In this document: positions 45,829 through 54,901 of the stretch, piece after piece
Layout: every line of letters starts with the position of its first letter
How positions within the stretch are numbered: position 1 is the first letter of the stretch
Assembly: GCF_019303535.1 (NCBI RefSeq)
Contig: NZ_JACCIU010000001.1
Location: 682,001 to 746,000 of the forward strand
Origin: Lactobacillus sp. Sy-1
GTDB lineage: Bacteria > Bacillota > Bacilli > Lactobacillales > Lactobacillaceae
Length of the DNA: 64,000 nucleotides
Direction: 5' to 3'
The notes under the pieces: model-generated
The model's database searches: none
The model's input: the letters and a program-made list of their open reading frames with translations, nothing else
Told to the model about the DNA's origin: nothing
Made by a program: the position numbers and the translations under genes

Positions 45829-46752
45829 ATGAGTAAACCAATTAATTACTATTCATTTACGAAGGAAAAGTGGCGTCAGTTTTATTCTGCCCGGTCATTG
45901 CCAGTGACAAAGAAGGGGTTAAAACGAGTTAAGGCTTTTAATGATGAAATCTCGTTAAAGGATGTTCGAGACGTATATATTCCCTTAGTGCATCTTCTTA
46001 GGTTGCGGACCAATAGCTTTGATAGTTGGCAGGCGACGCGGGCTGATTTTTTACAGCAGCCCCACCGAAAGATTCCGTTCATTATTGGAATTTCTGGAAG
46101 TGTTGCGGTAGGAAAATCCACTACTGCCCGGCTGTTAGAGTTATTGTTAACCTACTTTTTGAAGGACAAAAAGATTCAACTGATTACGACTGATGGGTTT
46201 TTATACCCCACTGCAGAGTTAAAACGGCGTGGTTTAATGGATCGCAAGGGGTTTCCGGAAAGCTACGACATGGCCCGGTTGATTTATTTTTTGGATCAAG
46301 TCAAGGACGGGCAGAAAGACGTTAAAGCACCTGTCTATTCGCACGATGTCTATGATATTATCCCGAATCGCTATGATATTATTGACCGTCCGGATATTTT
46401 GATCATTGAGGGGATTAATACGCTGCAGCTGCCCAGTAACCAGCAAATCTACGTCAGTGACTACACTGATTTTTCAATTTACATTGATGCCGACCCGAAG
46501 CTGATTGAGAGCTGGTATTTGGATCGTTTCGAAAAATTAATGGATACGGCGTTTATGAATCCATCCAATTATTACTACGATTACGCTACTGGTGACCGGA
46601 AAGAAGCAATCCAAATGGCCAAGCGGGTCTGGCGGGATATTGATCTGCCAAATTTAAGTGATAACATCCTCCCAACCAGGAGTCGGGCCAATATGATCAT
46701 TCATAAATCAACCCACCACATGATTGATGAACTATTGTTACGGAAATACTAG
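45829..46752 (+). CDS. coaA: type I pantothenate kinase
   Basis: A 307-residue cytosolic kinase that phosphorylates pantothenate, the first step of coenzyme A synthesis. Walker A is GSVAVGKSTTA, followed by TTDGFLYP, the RKGFPESYD motif and IIEGINTLQ, all in the family order. The start is ATG 45829; a GTG at 45820 lies within the AGGTGG site and is not favoured. It is downstream of helD and upstream of guaA. Confidence 0.92.
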   Translation: MSKPINYYSFTKEKWRQFYSARSLPVTKKGLKRVKAFNDEISLKDVRDVYIPLVHLLRLRTNSFDSWQATRADFLQQPHRKIPFIIGISGSVAVGKSTTARLLELLLTYFLKDKKIQLITTDGFLYPTAELKRRGLMDRKGFPESYDMARLIYFLDQVKDGQKDVKAPVYSHDVYDIIPNRYDIIDRPDILIIEGINTLQLPSNQQIYVSDYTDFSIYIDADPKLIESWYLDRFEKLMDTAFMNPSNYYYDYATGDRKEAIQMAKRVWRDIDLPNLSDNILPTRSRANMIIHKSTHHMIDELLLRKY

Positions 46753-46760
46753 AATTTAAT

Positions 46761-46790
46761 TTGACCTCAACCTAGTTTATCGATTATCAT
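46761..46790 (+). promoter_or_regulatory. guaA promoter
   Basis: TTGACC (46761-46766) and TATCAT (46785-46790) have an 18-base spacer and lie about 50 bases before the guaA start. No purine riboswitch fits into this short leader. Confidence 0.5.
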
Positions 46791-46839
46791 TATTACTAAA
46801 TACAGAAATTGTTTGAATTATGTGAAAGGGTGTAACGGC

Positions 46840-48396
46840 TTGGCTAATATTGATTTATCTGCATTCGATAAGATCTTGGTATTAGACTTTGGTAGTCAAT
46901 ACAATCAATTGATTACCCGTCGAATCCGTGATTTGGGCGTTTACTCAGAATTAAAACCCCATACGATGACTGCTGAAGAAGTTAAGGAATGGGGGCCTAA
47001 GGGAATTATCTTCTCTGGTGGTCCTAATAGTGTTTATGACAAGGATTCACTCAGTGTTGATCCTAAGATTTTTGAATTAGGGATTCCAATCTTGGGAATT
47101 TGTTACGGGATGCAATTGATGGCATACACCCTTGGTGGTGGGGAAGTTAAGTCTTCCAATGGTCAATATGGCCACGCCGAAATTGACGTTACGGAACAAG
47201 ATGAACCGACCCTCTTTACTGGCCTTCCAGAAAAGCAACCAGTATGGATGAGCCATGGTGATTTAGTTACCAAGGTTCCTGATGGATTCGAAAGCGTTGC
47301 AACGACTGAAGAATGCCCAATCACTGCAATGCAAGATACTGCTCGGAAGTTTTACGGGGTTCAATTCCATGCTGAAGTGCGGAACACTAAGTACGGGACT
47401 GACATTCTTAAGAACTTCGCCTTCAATGTTTGTGGGGCGAAAGCTAACTGGACAATGGATGACTTCATTGACCTACAAGTAAAATCAATCCGCCAAGAAG
47501 TAGGGGACCAAAAGGTAATCCTTGCTCTTTCTGGTGGGGTTGATTCCAGTGTTGTAGCCGCACTTTTGAACCGGGCAATTGGTGATCAATTGACTTGTAT
47601 CTTCGTTGACCACGGGCTAATGCGTAAGAATGAACCTGAAGAAGTGATGAAGGCCTTAAATGAAGATTTAGGGGTTAACATCATTAAGGTGGATGCTCAA
47701 AAACGGTTCTTAGATAAGTTAGCCGGCGTTTCTGATCCTGAAAAGAAGCGGAAAATCATTGGCAATGAATTTATTCAAGTATTTAATGATGAAGCCGCAA
47801 AGCTTAAGGATATCAAGTTCTTAGCTCAAGGGACTCTATACACTGATGTGATTGAAAGTGGGACTGACACTGCTCAAACCATCAAGTCTCACCATAACGT
47901 GGGGGGACTTCCTGAAGACATGCAATTTAAGTTGATTGAACCACTTCGCTCACTCTTCAAGGATGAAGTGCGGGTCCTTGGAAAGAAGTTAGGAATTGCC
48001 GATGACCTTGTTTGGCGGCAACCATTCCCAGGACCTGGACTTGGAATTCGGGTGATTGGTGCAATTACAGAGGAAAAACTCCATTTGGTTCGTGAAACCG
48101 ACGCGATCCTACGTGATGAAATTGCGAAGGCCGGTTTACAACGTGAAGTTTGGCAGTACTTTACCGTTCTTCCTGGTTTCAAGAGTGTTGGGGTAATGGG
48201 TGATGGCCGGACTTACGAATACACGATTGCGATTCGAGCCGTTTCATCAATTGATGGGATGACGGCTGACTTTTCACAAATTCCATGGGATGTCCTATCC
48301 AAGATTTCGACGCGCATGGTTAATAGCGTGAAGGGGATTAATCGGATTGTGTATGATATTACGAGTAAGCCACCTTCGACAATTGAATGGGAATAA
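46840..48396 (+). CDS. guaA: GMP synthase (glutamine-hydrolysing)
   Basis: A 518-residue cytosolic enzyme converting XMP to GMP. The N-terminal class I glutamine amidotransferase domain has the nucleophile Cys in ILGICYGMQ. The ATP pyrophosphatase domain has [16 protein letters not shown], and the C-terminal dimerisation domain ends in the conserved PPSTIEWE. The start is TTG 46840, seven bases after AAAGGGTG, giving the normal family length; the frame from 46813 has no ribosome binding site. Confidence 0.95.
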   Translation: MANIDLSAFDKILVLDFGSQYNQLITRRIRDLGVYSELKPHTMTAEEVKEWGPKGIIFSGGPNSVYDKDSLSVDPKIFELGIPILGICYGMQLMAYTLGGGEVKSSNGQYGHAEIDVTEQDEPTLFTGLPEKQPVWMSHGDLVTKVPDGFESVATTEECPITAMQDTARKFYGVQFHAEVRNTKYGTDILKNFAFNVCGAKANWTMDDFIDLQVKSIRQEVGDQKVILALSGGVDSSVVAALLNRAIGDQLTCIFVDHGLMRKNEPEEVMKALNEDLGVNIIKVDAQKRFLDKLAGVSDPEKKRKIIGNEFIQVFNDEAAKLKDIKFLAQGTLYTDVIESGTDTAQTIKSHHNVGGLPEDMQFKLIEPLRSLFKDEVRVLGKKLGIADDLVWRQPFPGPGLGIRVIGAITEEKLHLVRETDAILRDEIAKAGLQREVWQYFTVLPGFKSVGVMGDGRTYEYTIAIRAVSSIDGMTADFSQIPWDVLSKISTRMVNSVKGINRIVYDITSKPPSTIEWE

Positions 48397-48450
48397 AGAA
48401 TAAATTAATATACTGAACCCCCGACTTAAAAGATGGTTTCATTTCAATAC

Positions 48451-48493
48451 AAAAAGGCGGCTAAATGATTTAAATTCATTTAGTCGCCTTTTT
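48451..48493. terminator. bidirectional intrinsic terminator
   Basis: AAAAAGGCG-CTAAATGA pairs with TTCATTTAG-CGCCTTTTT between the convergent guaA and proA genes. Confidence 0.88.
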
Positions 48494-48515
48494 ACATTCC
48501 ATTCTTCAAACCCAA

Positions 48516-49760
48516 TTATTTACGGACTTGACCATTGCCATTAATCACGTACTTATACGACGTTAGTGCTCTTAGGCCCATTGGACCACGCGCATGGAGT
48601 TTTTGGGTGGAAATCCCAATTTCAGCCCCAAAGCCGAATTCAAATCCGTCGGTAAAGCGTGAAGATGCATTAACGTACACACACGCTGCATCAACCTGTT
48701 TTTGAAATTGGACCCCCGCTTGGTAATTATCAGAAACGATTACTTCCGAATGGTGGGTTCCGTGTTGATTAATGTGTCGAATTGCTGCTTCCTCAGAATC
48801 AACAACCTTAATTGCAATGACTAGGGCGTTATATTCAGTATCCCAATCTTCAGGATTGGCAGGGATTACATCACTAACAATTTGCCGAGTTGCATCATCC
48901 CCACGGACCTCAACTCCGTTATCACGGAGCGTCGCAATGATTCCCGGCAACATATGCTTGGCAACGGCCTGGTGAATTAACACCTTTTCGGTCGAATTAC
49001 ATACGGATGGTCTCTGCACCTTCCCATTGATAATAATATCGGTGGCCATTTGTTCCTCAGCAGCTTGATCAACATAGATGTGACAGTTACCAGCACCGGT
49101 TTCAATCACTGGAACGCTGGCGTGCTTAACGACTGTTTGAATTAGGCGAGCACTCCCCCGGGGAATTAAAACGTCTACGTACTCGGTAAGTTCCATAAAC
49201 TGTTGGGCTAATTCGTGGGATGGGTCATCAATAATTTGGATGATATTCGGATCCAAGTGATGTTGTTCAAGAACCGTTCTTAGAATCATTGCTAATTGTA
49301 GATTGGAGTGCAGGGATTCCCGTCCACCCCGTAAAATAACGGCGTTACCGGCCTTAAAACAAAGGCCCGCAGCATCGATGGTTACGTTGGGCCGGGCTTC
49401 ATAAATCATCCCCACCACCCCGAGAGGCACCCGTTGCTTAATTACCCGCAGGCCACTTTCGGTTTCCCAACCACCGTCGATTTCGGCAATCGGATCCTTT
49501 AAGCCGACTAACTTGCGCAGTCCGGTAGCCATCCCTTCAATGCGGCCTTCATCTAACGTTAGCCGGTCGATGAAGCGGGCTTCAACTGCTGAATTTGCAA
49601 GGTCTTTTTCATTGGCTGCTAAAACGGCGGCGGTTTGTTGTTCTAGGGCATCTGCAAACGCCAAGAGGATGTCATTTTTTTGCTTAGTCCCCAGGTTACT
49701 AATGGTAAAACTAGCTTGCTGGGCTTGTTTGCCCAATTGAATTAAATCGTCTTTATTCAT
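48516..49760 (-). CDS. proA: glutamate-5-semialdehyde dehydrogenase (gamma-glutamyl phosphate reductase)
   Basis: A 414-residue cytosolic NADPH-dependent enzyme, second step of proline synthesis. Family marks are GVVGMIYEARPNVTIDAA, the active-site Cys in RPSVCNSTEKVL and the C-terminal GPMGLRALTSYKYV. The start is ATG 49760 (GGAGGG upstream, inside proB); it overlaps the proB end by 8 bases, so translation is coupled. It ends at a shared terminator with guaA. The proC gene is not in this window. Confidence 0.94.
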   Translation of the reverse strand: MNKDDLIQLGKQAQQASFTISNLGTKQKNDILLAFADALEQQTAAVLAANEKDLANSAVEARFIDRLTLDEGRIEGMATGLRKLVGLKDPIAEIDGGWETESGLRVIKQRVPLGVVGMIYEARPNVTIDAAGLCFKAGNAVILRGGRESLHSNLQLAMILRTVLEQHHLDPNIIQIIDDPSHELAQQFMELTEYVDVLIPRGSARLIQTVVKHASVPVIETGAGNCHIYVDQAAEEQMATDIIINGKVQRPSVCNSTEKVLIHQAVAKHMLPGIIATLRDNGVEVRGDDATRQIVSDVIPANPEDWDTEYNALVIAIKVVDSEEAAIRHINQHGTHHSEVIVSDNYQAGVQFQKQVDAACVYVNASSRFTDGFEFGFGAEIGISTQKLHARGPMGLRALTSYKYVINGNGQVRK

Positions 49761-50565
49761 TTGTTCGTCCCTCCGGCTGAGTAGCACTAAAGTAGGTTCC
49801 TACGTTAGCACCGTTAATTAATTGCTTGATAACTTCAGGATCCTCACCGTTTAAAATTGCCATTTCTCGATGGTGATCTAAAATGAGCTTAGCTGCATTG
49901 AGTTTAGTAGCCATTCCACCAGTTCCAAACTGTGAACCGTGGCCACCAGCAACCTTCATCAGCTTAGCATCAATTTTTGGCACCCACTCCAAGAGTTTAG
50001 CAGTAGGATCCTTTTTAGGATTCGCATTGTAGAGTCCGTTAATGTCCGATAGGATCACCAATAAATCAGCTGCAACAAAATTAGTGACGATTGCAGCTAA
50101 CTGGTCATTTTCACCAAACGTAGTCCGGTGGTCAAATTCATCAACTGAGACAGCATCGTTCTCATTAATGATTGGAATGACGTTATTTTTAAGAAGCGTA
50201 TTAATTGTCTGTAACACGTTGCGCCGGCTCTTAGGATAGTCGACAACGTCGCGGGTTAGCAACAATTGAGCCACCGTTTGGCCAGTTGCTTTAAAGTGGT
50301 CGGAATAAATATCCATGAGCTCACTTTGCCCGATTGCTGAGAGGGCTTGTAATTCACCAATTTCACTGGGCCGCGTTTTAATCCCGACCGTGTGCATTCC
50401 CACCCCAACGGCTCCGGAGGTCACTAACAAGACTTCGTGTGCTTTGTTAAGTTCACTGAGGACGCGGGTTAATGATTCAATTACCGACAGTTTAACGTCA
50501 CTATCAGCATTAATGATTGAACTAGTTCCAATTTTAATAACAATTCTGTGATATTTATTTGGCAT
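49753..50565 (-). CDS. proB: glutamate 5-kinase
   Basis: A 270-residue cytosolic kinase of the amino acid kinase fold, first step of proline synthesis. It shows VIKIGTSSI, LLVTSGAVGVGM, FGENDQLAA and GTGGMATKL in order. It lacks the C-terminal PUA domain present in E. coli ProB, as is common in lactobacilli. AAGGGA precedes the ATG. It is translationally coupled to proA. Confidence 0.94.
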   Translation of the reverse strand: MPNKYHRIVIKIGTSSIINADSDVKLSVIESLTRVLSELNKAHEVLLVTSGAVGVGMHTVGIKTRPSEIGELQALSAIGQSELMDIYSDHFKATGQTVAQLLLTRDVVDYPKSRRNVLQTINTLLKNNVIPIINENDAVSVDEFDHRTTFGENDQLAAIVTNFVAADLLVILSDINGLYNANPKKDPTAKLLEWVPKIDAKLMKVAGGHGSQFGTGGMATKLNAAKLILDHHREMAILNGEDPEVIKQLINGANVGTYFSATQPEGRTNE

Positions 50566-50892
50566 AATCTGTATCCCTTCATTCTTTAAACTTAGTTTAC
50601 TTTAATTTGTCAGAACTAACAATCATTAAATTAGAAATAAATTAGATGTGTTATAATGGTCATTATTATTTCAAAAGAGCTTATTAGCTGCTTTAAAAAT
50701 CACGGTGGTTATTTTGCGTTTTGCGGGTTGATATTGTTAATGGTAATAATTTAGTTGGTGCCACATAAACAAAATTAGATATTTTTTACGTATTTATCCG
50801 TTAGGAAATGTTAAGAAATCAAGACTTATATTTTAATTGAGTTTTGTAAGATGTTATAATGAGTAAATCATCATCATGAAAGGGTTGATTAA
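50566..50892. other. 327-base intergenic region with two similar extended -10 elements
   Basis: The gap between divergent proB and the gene at 50893 contains TGTTATAATGG (TATAAT 50652-50657) and TGTTATAATGA (TATAAT 50855-50860), both on the plus strand. The second is properly placed for the downstream gene. The first would start a transcript about 230 bases before that gene. A small hairpin (AGCTTATTAGCT) follows it near 50680. I see no riboswitch consensus and no convincing small ORF. Confidence 0.45.
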
Positions 50893-51222
50893 ATGAGTTC
50901 ATGCATGTATCGAACTGCTGAAGACAGTGCATTTAATAATGTCTGTACCGACGTGCAAAATCGCTTGGACCGCGGGTTAGAGAAAGCTAGTTTCATTTAT
51001 GATACTAGTTACCGTCGTTTGATTGGCTGGTTAAAAAGTTATCATCCGGAGGCAAGGGTGGATTACGCTAAATTAGCTGGGATTCACGTTCAAGAACAAG
51101 ATAATAAATTAATGGCAAAGGATAATCAATCCGAATGGCACCCATTTGGGGCAGCCGATTTTGATGCAATTGCTAGGTATATTAAAACCCACTTTGTAAA
51201 ACAAGGGGTCATTGTAAAATAG
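50893..51222 (+). CDS. small protein, function unknown
   Basis: A 109-residue soluble protein with balanced charge, Trp/Tyr residues around a YRRLIGWLKSYHPEARVDY segment and no membrane helix or known motif. AAAGGGTTG lies about 8 bases before the ATG, and an extended -10 promoter 33 bases before it. It ends at an intrinsic terminator and so appears to be a single-gene unit. I do not recognise the family. Confidence 0.75.
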   Translation: MSSCMYRTAEDSAFNNVCTDVQNRLDRGLEKASFIYDTSYRRLIGWLKSYHPEARVDYAKLAGIHVQEQDNKLMAKDNQSEWHPFGAADFDAIARYIKTHFVKQGVIVK

Positions 51223-51230
51223 TTAATGAT

Positions 51231-51258
51231 AAAAGACTGCAATTAGCAGTCTTTTTTT
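51231..51258 (+). terminator. intrinsic terminator
   Basis: AAAAGACTGC and GCAGTCTTTTTTT with a five-base loop, eight bases after the stop codon. Confidence 0.85.
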
Positions 51259-51300
51259 GCTATCATATTAGTTGATACTAAACAAAGGGAGCGGAGCACA

Positions 51301-52185
51301 ATCGAACTAAAATGGCGGTACCAAAACCAAACTGGGAATACCTTAAAGAGTTTTTTAAAGCAACATGGCATTAGCCACCGCATGTTTTTGGCCCTCCGTA
51401 ACGACGGTGAGTTTAAAGTAAATGACCAGCCGATTACCAAGAATGTTGCACTACGTACCAATGACGTAGTGCAGGTCACCTTACCACCTGAAACTAGCGA
51501 TCCCGCTGTGGCCACCAGTAATCAGCCCATTGAAGTGATTTATGAGGATTCCAACTGGTTAGTGATTAATAAACCAGCTGGGTTGACTTCTGTACCTGGG
51601 CCTAGCAATCGGCATGATACGCTAGTAAATCGCATTAAGGGGCACTTAGTGAATCAGGGAAGTTCTGATTTAAGGCCCCACTTGATTACCCGTCTGGACC
51701 GGTTCACCAGTGGAGTGGTGTTAGTTGCTAAGCACCGAATTGCGAATAGTTTTGCTAGCCAACAATCAATGAATCACGCAATTGATAAGCACTACCTAGC
51801 GTTAGTCAGTGGGCAGTTAGCAACGCCACATGATACAATCAACTTTCCAATTGGCAAGGTAGCTGATGAAGTTCGGCGTCACCGAATGACAGGGGGGCAA
51901 TCTGCCCGCACGGAATATTGGGTCGTTAAATCGTTCCCTAAGTATAGTGAGGTGCGAATCCAGTTGCACACCGGTCGGACACATCAGATTCGGGTTCACC
52001 TTAGTGAAATTGGGCACCCGTTATTGGGTGATCAATTATATGCTGGACCACTCGATGAGGGGATTAAGCGCCAGGCATTGCATGCATTAGATATTAAGTT
52101 TTACGATCCATTCCGAAGTCAATTTGTTGAGTACCAAGCCCCACTACCCACTGATATGGCAGCTTTAATTAATAGGGAGGAATAG
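51301..52185 (+). CDS. RluA/RluD-family pseudouridine synthase, apparent ATC start
   Basis: A 294-residue enzyme that makes pseudouridine in rRNA or tRNA. An S4-like N-terminal domain (about 1-75) precedes the catalytic domain with LITRLDRFTSGVVLVAK (catalytic Asp) and the HTGRTHQIRVHLSEIGHPLLGD C-terminal motif. The S4 domain begins with IELKWRYQNQ, matching the usual M-E-x-T/K-W-x-Y start of lactobacillar homologues, but the codon there is ATC. No ATG, GTG or TTG is in frame before 51382, which lies inside the S4 domain without a ribosome binding site. AAAGGGAG lies 9 bases before the ATC. The next gene follows after three bases. Confidence 0.78.
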   Translation: MELKWRYQNQTGNTLKSFLKQHGISHRMFLALRNDGEFKVNDQPITKNVALRTNDVVQVTLPPETSDPAVATSNQPIEVIYEDSNWLVINKPAGLTSVPGPSNRHDTLVNRIKGHLVNQGSSDLRPHLITRLDRFTSGVVLVAKHRIANSFASQQSMNHAIDKHYLALVSGQLATPHDTINFPIGKVADEVRRHRMTGGQSARTEYWVVKSFPKYSEVRIQLHTGRTHQIRVHLSEIGHPLLGDQLYAGPLDEGIKRQALHALDIKFYDPFRSQFVEYQAPLPTDMAALINREE

Positions 52186-52188
52186 TCC

Positions 52189-52938
52189 ATGGCTGAACCA
52201 AAATTGGCCACCTGCATTGTTGATGACCGAAGTTACCCGATTGAAGCGGGGATGTTTTTGTATGAGCTTGAGAAACCACTCTACAATCAAATTAAAAATG
52301 AACACCATTCTGCAACCCCGAAAAGTTTTATTTGTGACCACCATCTACTGGATTACCGGATTGGTAGAATTGATCAGATGATTCATTCAGACGACTTACA
52401 TAATCAACGGATTAACCGCCGTTTGACCAAGGCGTTGCAGGATGATAACTATGAAGTGACCGATGTCAACAAAATTTTAAGAGATACGCAAACTTTTGGT
52501 GAACGGGTTTCCGATGCTGTGGCTCGTTTTGGTGGTAGTTGGACCTTTATTTTAATTTTCGTTGCAATTTTAGTTGTTTGGATGTTCTTGAACGTAACCC
52601 ACTTATTTGGGGTTAAATTCGATCCGTACCCGTTTATCCTATTAAATCTATTTTTAAGTTGTATCGCGGCCATTCAAGCTCCCATCATCATGATGAGTCA
52701 AAATCGTTCTGCTGATCGGGATCGGATGGATGCGGAAAATGACTTTCATGTTAACTTAAAGTCTGAACATGAACTAAGAATTTTACATGCCAAACTAGAT
52801 CACTTAAACCAAAGCCAACTGCCCCATGCGTTAGAAGTTTCGCGGCTCCAGTTGGAAATGCTGGGTGAAATTAGAGCTGAAATTGAGCGACTGCGTCAAG
52901 AGCACGAACGTTTAAATCAAAGTAAGGAGGAATCATAG
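52189..52938 (+). CDS. DUF1003 membrane protein
   Basis: A 249-residue protein with the DUF1003 core: FGERVSDAVARFGGSWTFI, two membrane helices (about residues 119-138 and 146-166) and SQNRSADRDRMDAENDFHVNLKSE. An N-terminal soluble part of about 90 residues and a C-terminal coiled coil (about 205-245, Leu/Glu/Arg-rich) flank the core. The molecular function of DUF1003 is not established. It follows the pseudouridine synthase gene by three bases and precedes the next gene by two, so the three form an operon. Confidence 0.83.
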   Translation: MAEPKLATCIVDDRSYPIEAGMFLYELEKPLYNQIKNEHHSATPKSFICDHHLLDYRIGRIDQMIHSDDLHNQRINRRLTKALQDDNYEVTDVNKILRDTQTFGERVSDAVARFGGSWTFILIFVAILVVWMFLNVTHLFGVKFDPYPFILLNLFLSCIAAIQAPIIMMSQNRSADRDRMDAENDFHVNLKSEHELRILHAKLDHLNQSQLPHALEVSRLQLEMLGEIRAEIERLRQEHERLNQSKEES

Positions 52939-52940
52939 TA

Positions 52941-53336
52941 ATGGAAGATAATATTAAATTAGGTGATCCGGTGTTTAACAAAATGCTATTCGTCCTAGAA
53001 AAGCCAATTACTAAGAAAAACCATAAGTACTATAAGTTTGATAATGAAGAGATGCAAGAAATTGCCACTGGGGTGTGGTCAATGCCCGCCTATATGAAGG
53101 AAAACGATGACTATAGTTTATTCTTTATTTTCACGCAGATTGAATCTGGTGAAACGGTGGTGGCATTTTCAGAGGGTCAATTAGATGGAAGTCAGTTTAG
53201 CTTGGGCACCCCACTAGTTTCTGGAGAAGGGTTGAACCACTTGGTAGCCCACGATTCCGAAACTGCTGGTCGAATTTTACATTTTCTAAACCAAATTTCA
53301 AAGGCCGCTGAAGGAAACTGGCGGATGGTTGAGTAG
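52941..53336 (+). CDS. conserved-looking soluble protein, function unknown
   Basis: A 131-residue acidic protein with no membrane segment and a mixed alpha/beta look (aromatic-rich VWSMPAYMKENDDYSLFFIFTQ in the middle). AAGGAGG lies 12 bases before the ATG, within the DUF1003 gene end. It is the last gene of a three-gene unit with an intrinsic terminator. I do not recognise the family. Confidence 0.75.
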   Translation: MEDNIKLGDPVFNKMLFVLEKPITKKNHKYYKFDNEEMQEIATGVWSMPAYMKENDDYSLFFIFTQIESGETVVAFSEGQLDGSQFSLGTPLVSGEGLNHLVAHDSETAGRILHFLNQISKAAEGNWRMVE

Positions 53337-53342
53337 TGATTA

Positions 53343-53373
53343 GATGCTTACGAATCGTGAGCATCTTTTTTTA
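53343..53373 (+). terminator. intrinsic terminator
   Basis: GATGCT-AC and GT-AGCATC with a short loop, followed by TTTTTTT, just after the stop at 53336. Confidence 0.8.
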
Positions 53374-53383
53374 GTTTTTGGTG

Positions 53384-53411
53384 TTTACATTTTCAAACAT
53401 GCACGTATAAT
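53384..53411 (+). promoter_or_regulatory. promoter of the CDF transporter gene
   Basis: TTTACA (53384-53389) and TATAAT (53406-53411) have a 16-base spacer and lie 30 bases before the ATG. Confidence 0.55.
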
Positions 53412-53441
53412 TATAAGTGAATATGAAAGGAGGCTGATTGA

Positions 53442-54362
53442 ATGGCTGAACATAATCACAACCATGACCATGCGGATGCACTCAGCGGTGGGAAGTTTTT
53501 GTTTGTTACCGTTTTAAATGCTCTAATTACGGTCGTTGAATTTATAGGGGGGATTTTTGCTGGTAGTTTATCCTTAATTTCAGATGGGTTTCATAACTTG
53601 GGCGATTCGCTATCGGTAGTTTTGAGTTACTATGCCCACCGCATTAGTGGTCGGCAACAGACCAGTCGGAATACATACGGTTTTAAACGGGCGCAGATTA
53701 TTGCAGCATTTATTAACTCCGTCTTTTTAATCGTTGTCTCTGGATTTTTGATCATTGAAGCAGTGCAAAAATTGATGCATCCTGAAAAAGTTGACGGGGA
53801 CTTAATGTTCATCGTGGCCGTTATTGGAATGATTGCTAACTTTATTTCAGCGGTGATGTTAAGTCGGGGTGCAAGGGGCAACCTGAATGTGCGTGCTACT
53901 TATTTACACTTCTTGAGTGATTCACTATCCTCCGTTGGAATCATTATTGCTGGAATTTTGATTAAGGTCTTTGGGTGGTACTTTACCGACCCCCTAGTTA
54001 CAATGATTGTGGCCGTTTACATTATTATTGAGACGTGGCCAATTATTAAAAAGACGATTTATATTTTGATGCAGGGAGCTCCTCAGATTGATTGTCAGCA
54101 TTTAAGGAAAGATATTATGGATATCAATGGGGTTACGAATGTTCATCACGTTCATATTTGGTCAATTGATGAAAATAGCGTTATTTTTTCGGCCCACGTT
54201 AATATGGACGATATGCTAATTAGTGATGCTGAGCAAATTTACGAGCCAATCGGTGACATGCTGAAGCAAAAATACAACATTGACCATGTTACGATTCAAG
54301 CTGAAGTAGAGCGGGGCAAGCAAGAAGACTTCTTCTTCGACCAGGGGAAAGACATTAAATAA
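53442..54362 (+). CDS. cation diffusion facilitator (zinc/cobalt-type exporter)
   Basis: A 306-residue membrane protein with a His/Asp-rich N-terminus (HNHNHDHAD), six helices and metal-binding HxxxD motifs in SDGFHNLGDS (helix 2) and the HFLSDSLSS segment (helix 5), followed by a C-terminal cytoplasmic domain with HHVHIWSID. It is CzcD-like, so zinc, cobalt or cadmium export is expected. AAAGGAGG precedes the ATG. It has its own promoter and terminator. The DtxR-like regulator gene lies nearby but is separated by a minus-strand gene. Confidence 0.88.
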   Translation: MAEHNHNHDHADALSGGKFLFVTVLNALITVVEFIGGIFAGSLSLISDGFHNLGDSLSVVLSYYAHRISGRQQTSRNTYGFKRAQIIAAFINSVFLIVVSGFLIIEAVQKLMHPEKVDGDLMFIVAVIGMIANFISAVMLSRGARGNLNVRATYLHFLSDSLSSVGIIIAGILIKVFGWYFTDPLVTMIVAVYIIIETWPIIKKTIYILMQGAPQIDCQHLRKDIMDINGVTNVHHVHIWSIDENSVIFSAHVNMDDMLISDAEQIYEPIGDMLKQKYNIDHVTIQAEVERGKQEDFFFDQGKDIK

Positions 54363-54402
54363 AAAATGGTTTTCAATCATTATTTGATTGAAAACCATTT
54401 TA
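54362..54402. terminator. bidirectional intrinsic terminator
   Basis: AAAATGGTTTTCAATCA and TTGATTGAAAACCATTTT form a 17-bp stem between the convergent CDF gene and the gene ending at 54404. Confidence 0.88.
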
Positions 54403-54403
54403 A

Positions 54404-54748
54404 TTAAAGGCCACGTTGAACACTTGCGTATTTATCTTCATACCAGGTATCCCAGTTCTTTTCAGGATGCCCATTATCAAAGTATTTTTGATCAATGTTT
54501 TCTAATAGGTGAGCGTATTTGGAGAATCTTTCAGAAACTGAATCGCTAATGATTGTTGATTCGAGGTTAAACCGGTTAATGTAGAGGTCCCGATTAATAT
54601 CTTGAACCACTCCATCGACATCGTAGTTAGCGATTAATTCCATATTATTATTAGCATATTGGTGCACATAAAAAATTGCAAATTCCTTTACTGCTGTGTG
54701 TTTAGCTGAATCATTCAGCTCTTTAAAATCAAACAATTTATCACTCAT
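54404..54748 (-). CDS. small soluble protein, function unknown
   Basis: A 114-residue acidic protein, probably mostly helical, with NYDVDGVVQDINRDLY and a Trp-rich end (NWDTWYEDKY). TAGGAG precedes the ATG. It has no membrane segment and no motif I know. It is divergent from the DtxR-like regulator gene, and whether they share control is unknown. Confidence 0.72.
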   Translation of the reverse strand: MSDKLFDFKELNDSAKHTAVKEFAIFYVHQYANNNMELIANYDVDGVVQDINRDLYINRFNLESTIISDSVSERFSKYAHLLENIDQKYFDNGHPEKNWDTWYEDKYASVQRGL

Positions 54749-54840
54749 ATAATAACTCTCCTAACTAACAAAACCTAACCATTTATTTAGGTATTAATTT
54801 GCTGTATAATTTACATTATATATTGTATTGTTATTTTCGT

Positions 54841-54872
54841 AAAATAAAACGGAATCTTTTATTCCGTTTTTT
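54841..54872 (+). terminator. terminator-like hairpin in the leader of the DtxR-family gene
   Basis: AAAACGGAAT (54846-54855) pairs with ATTCCGTTTT (54861-54870) and is followed by T residues. It lies inside the divergent spacer, downstream of a possible -10 (TATAAT 54805-54810) and 30 bases before the regulator ATG. An outer TTTCG/CGAAA pair extends the dyad. It could be an attenuator or an operator. Confidence 0.55.
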
Positions 54873-54901
54873 GCGAAATGATATGAAAATAGGTGAAATT
54901 A

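Noticed and set aside
46753-46839. Purine riboswitch before guaA
   Set aside because: The untranslated leader is only about 50 bases and lacks the conserved purine aptamer loops.
50656-50754. Possible 32-residue hydrophobic peptide gene (starts MVIIISKELISC) in the proB upstream gap
   Set aside because: Its ATG overlaps the -10 box itself and it has no ribosome binding site, so it would not be on the transcript starting there.
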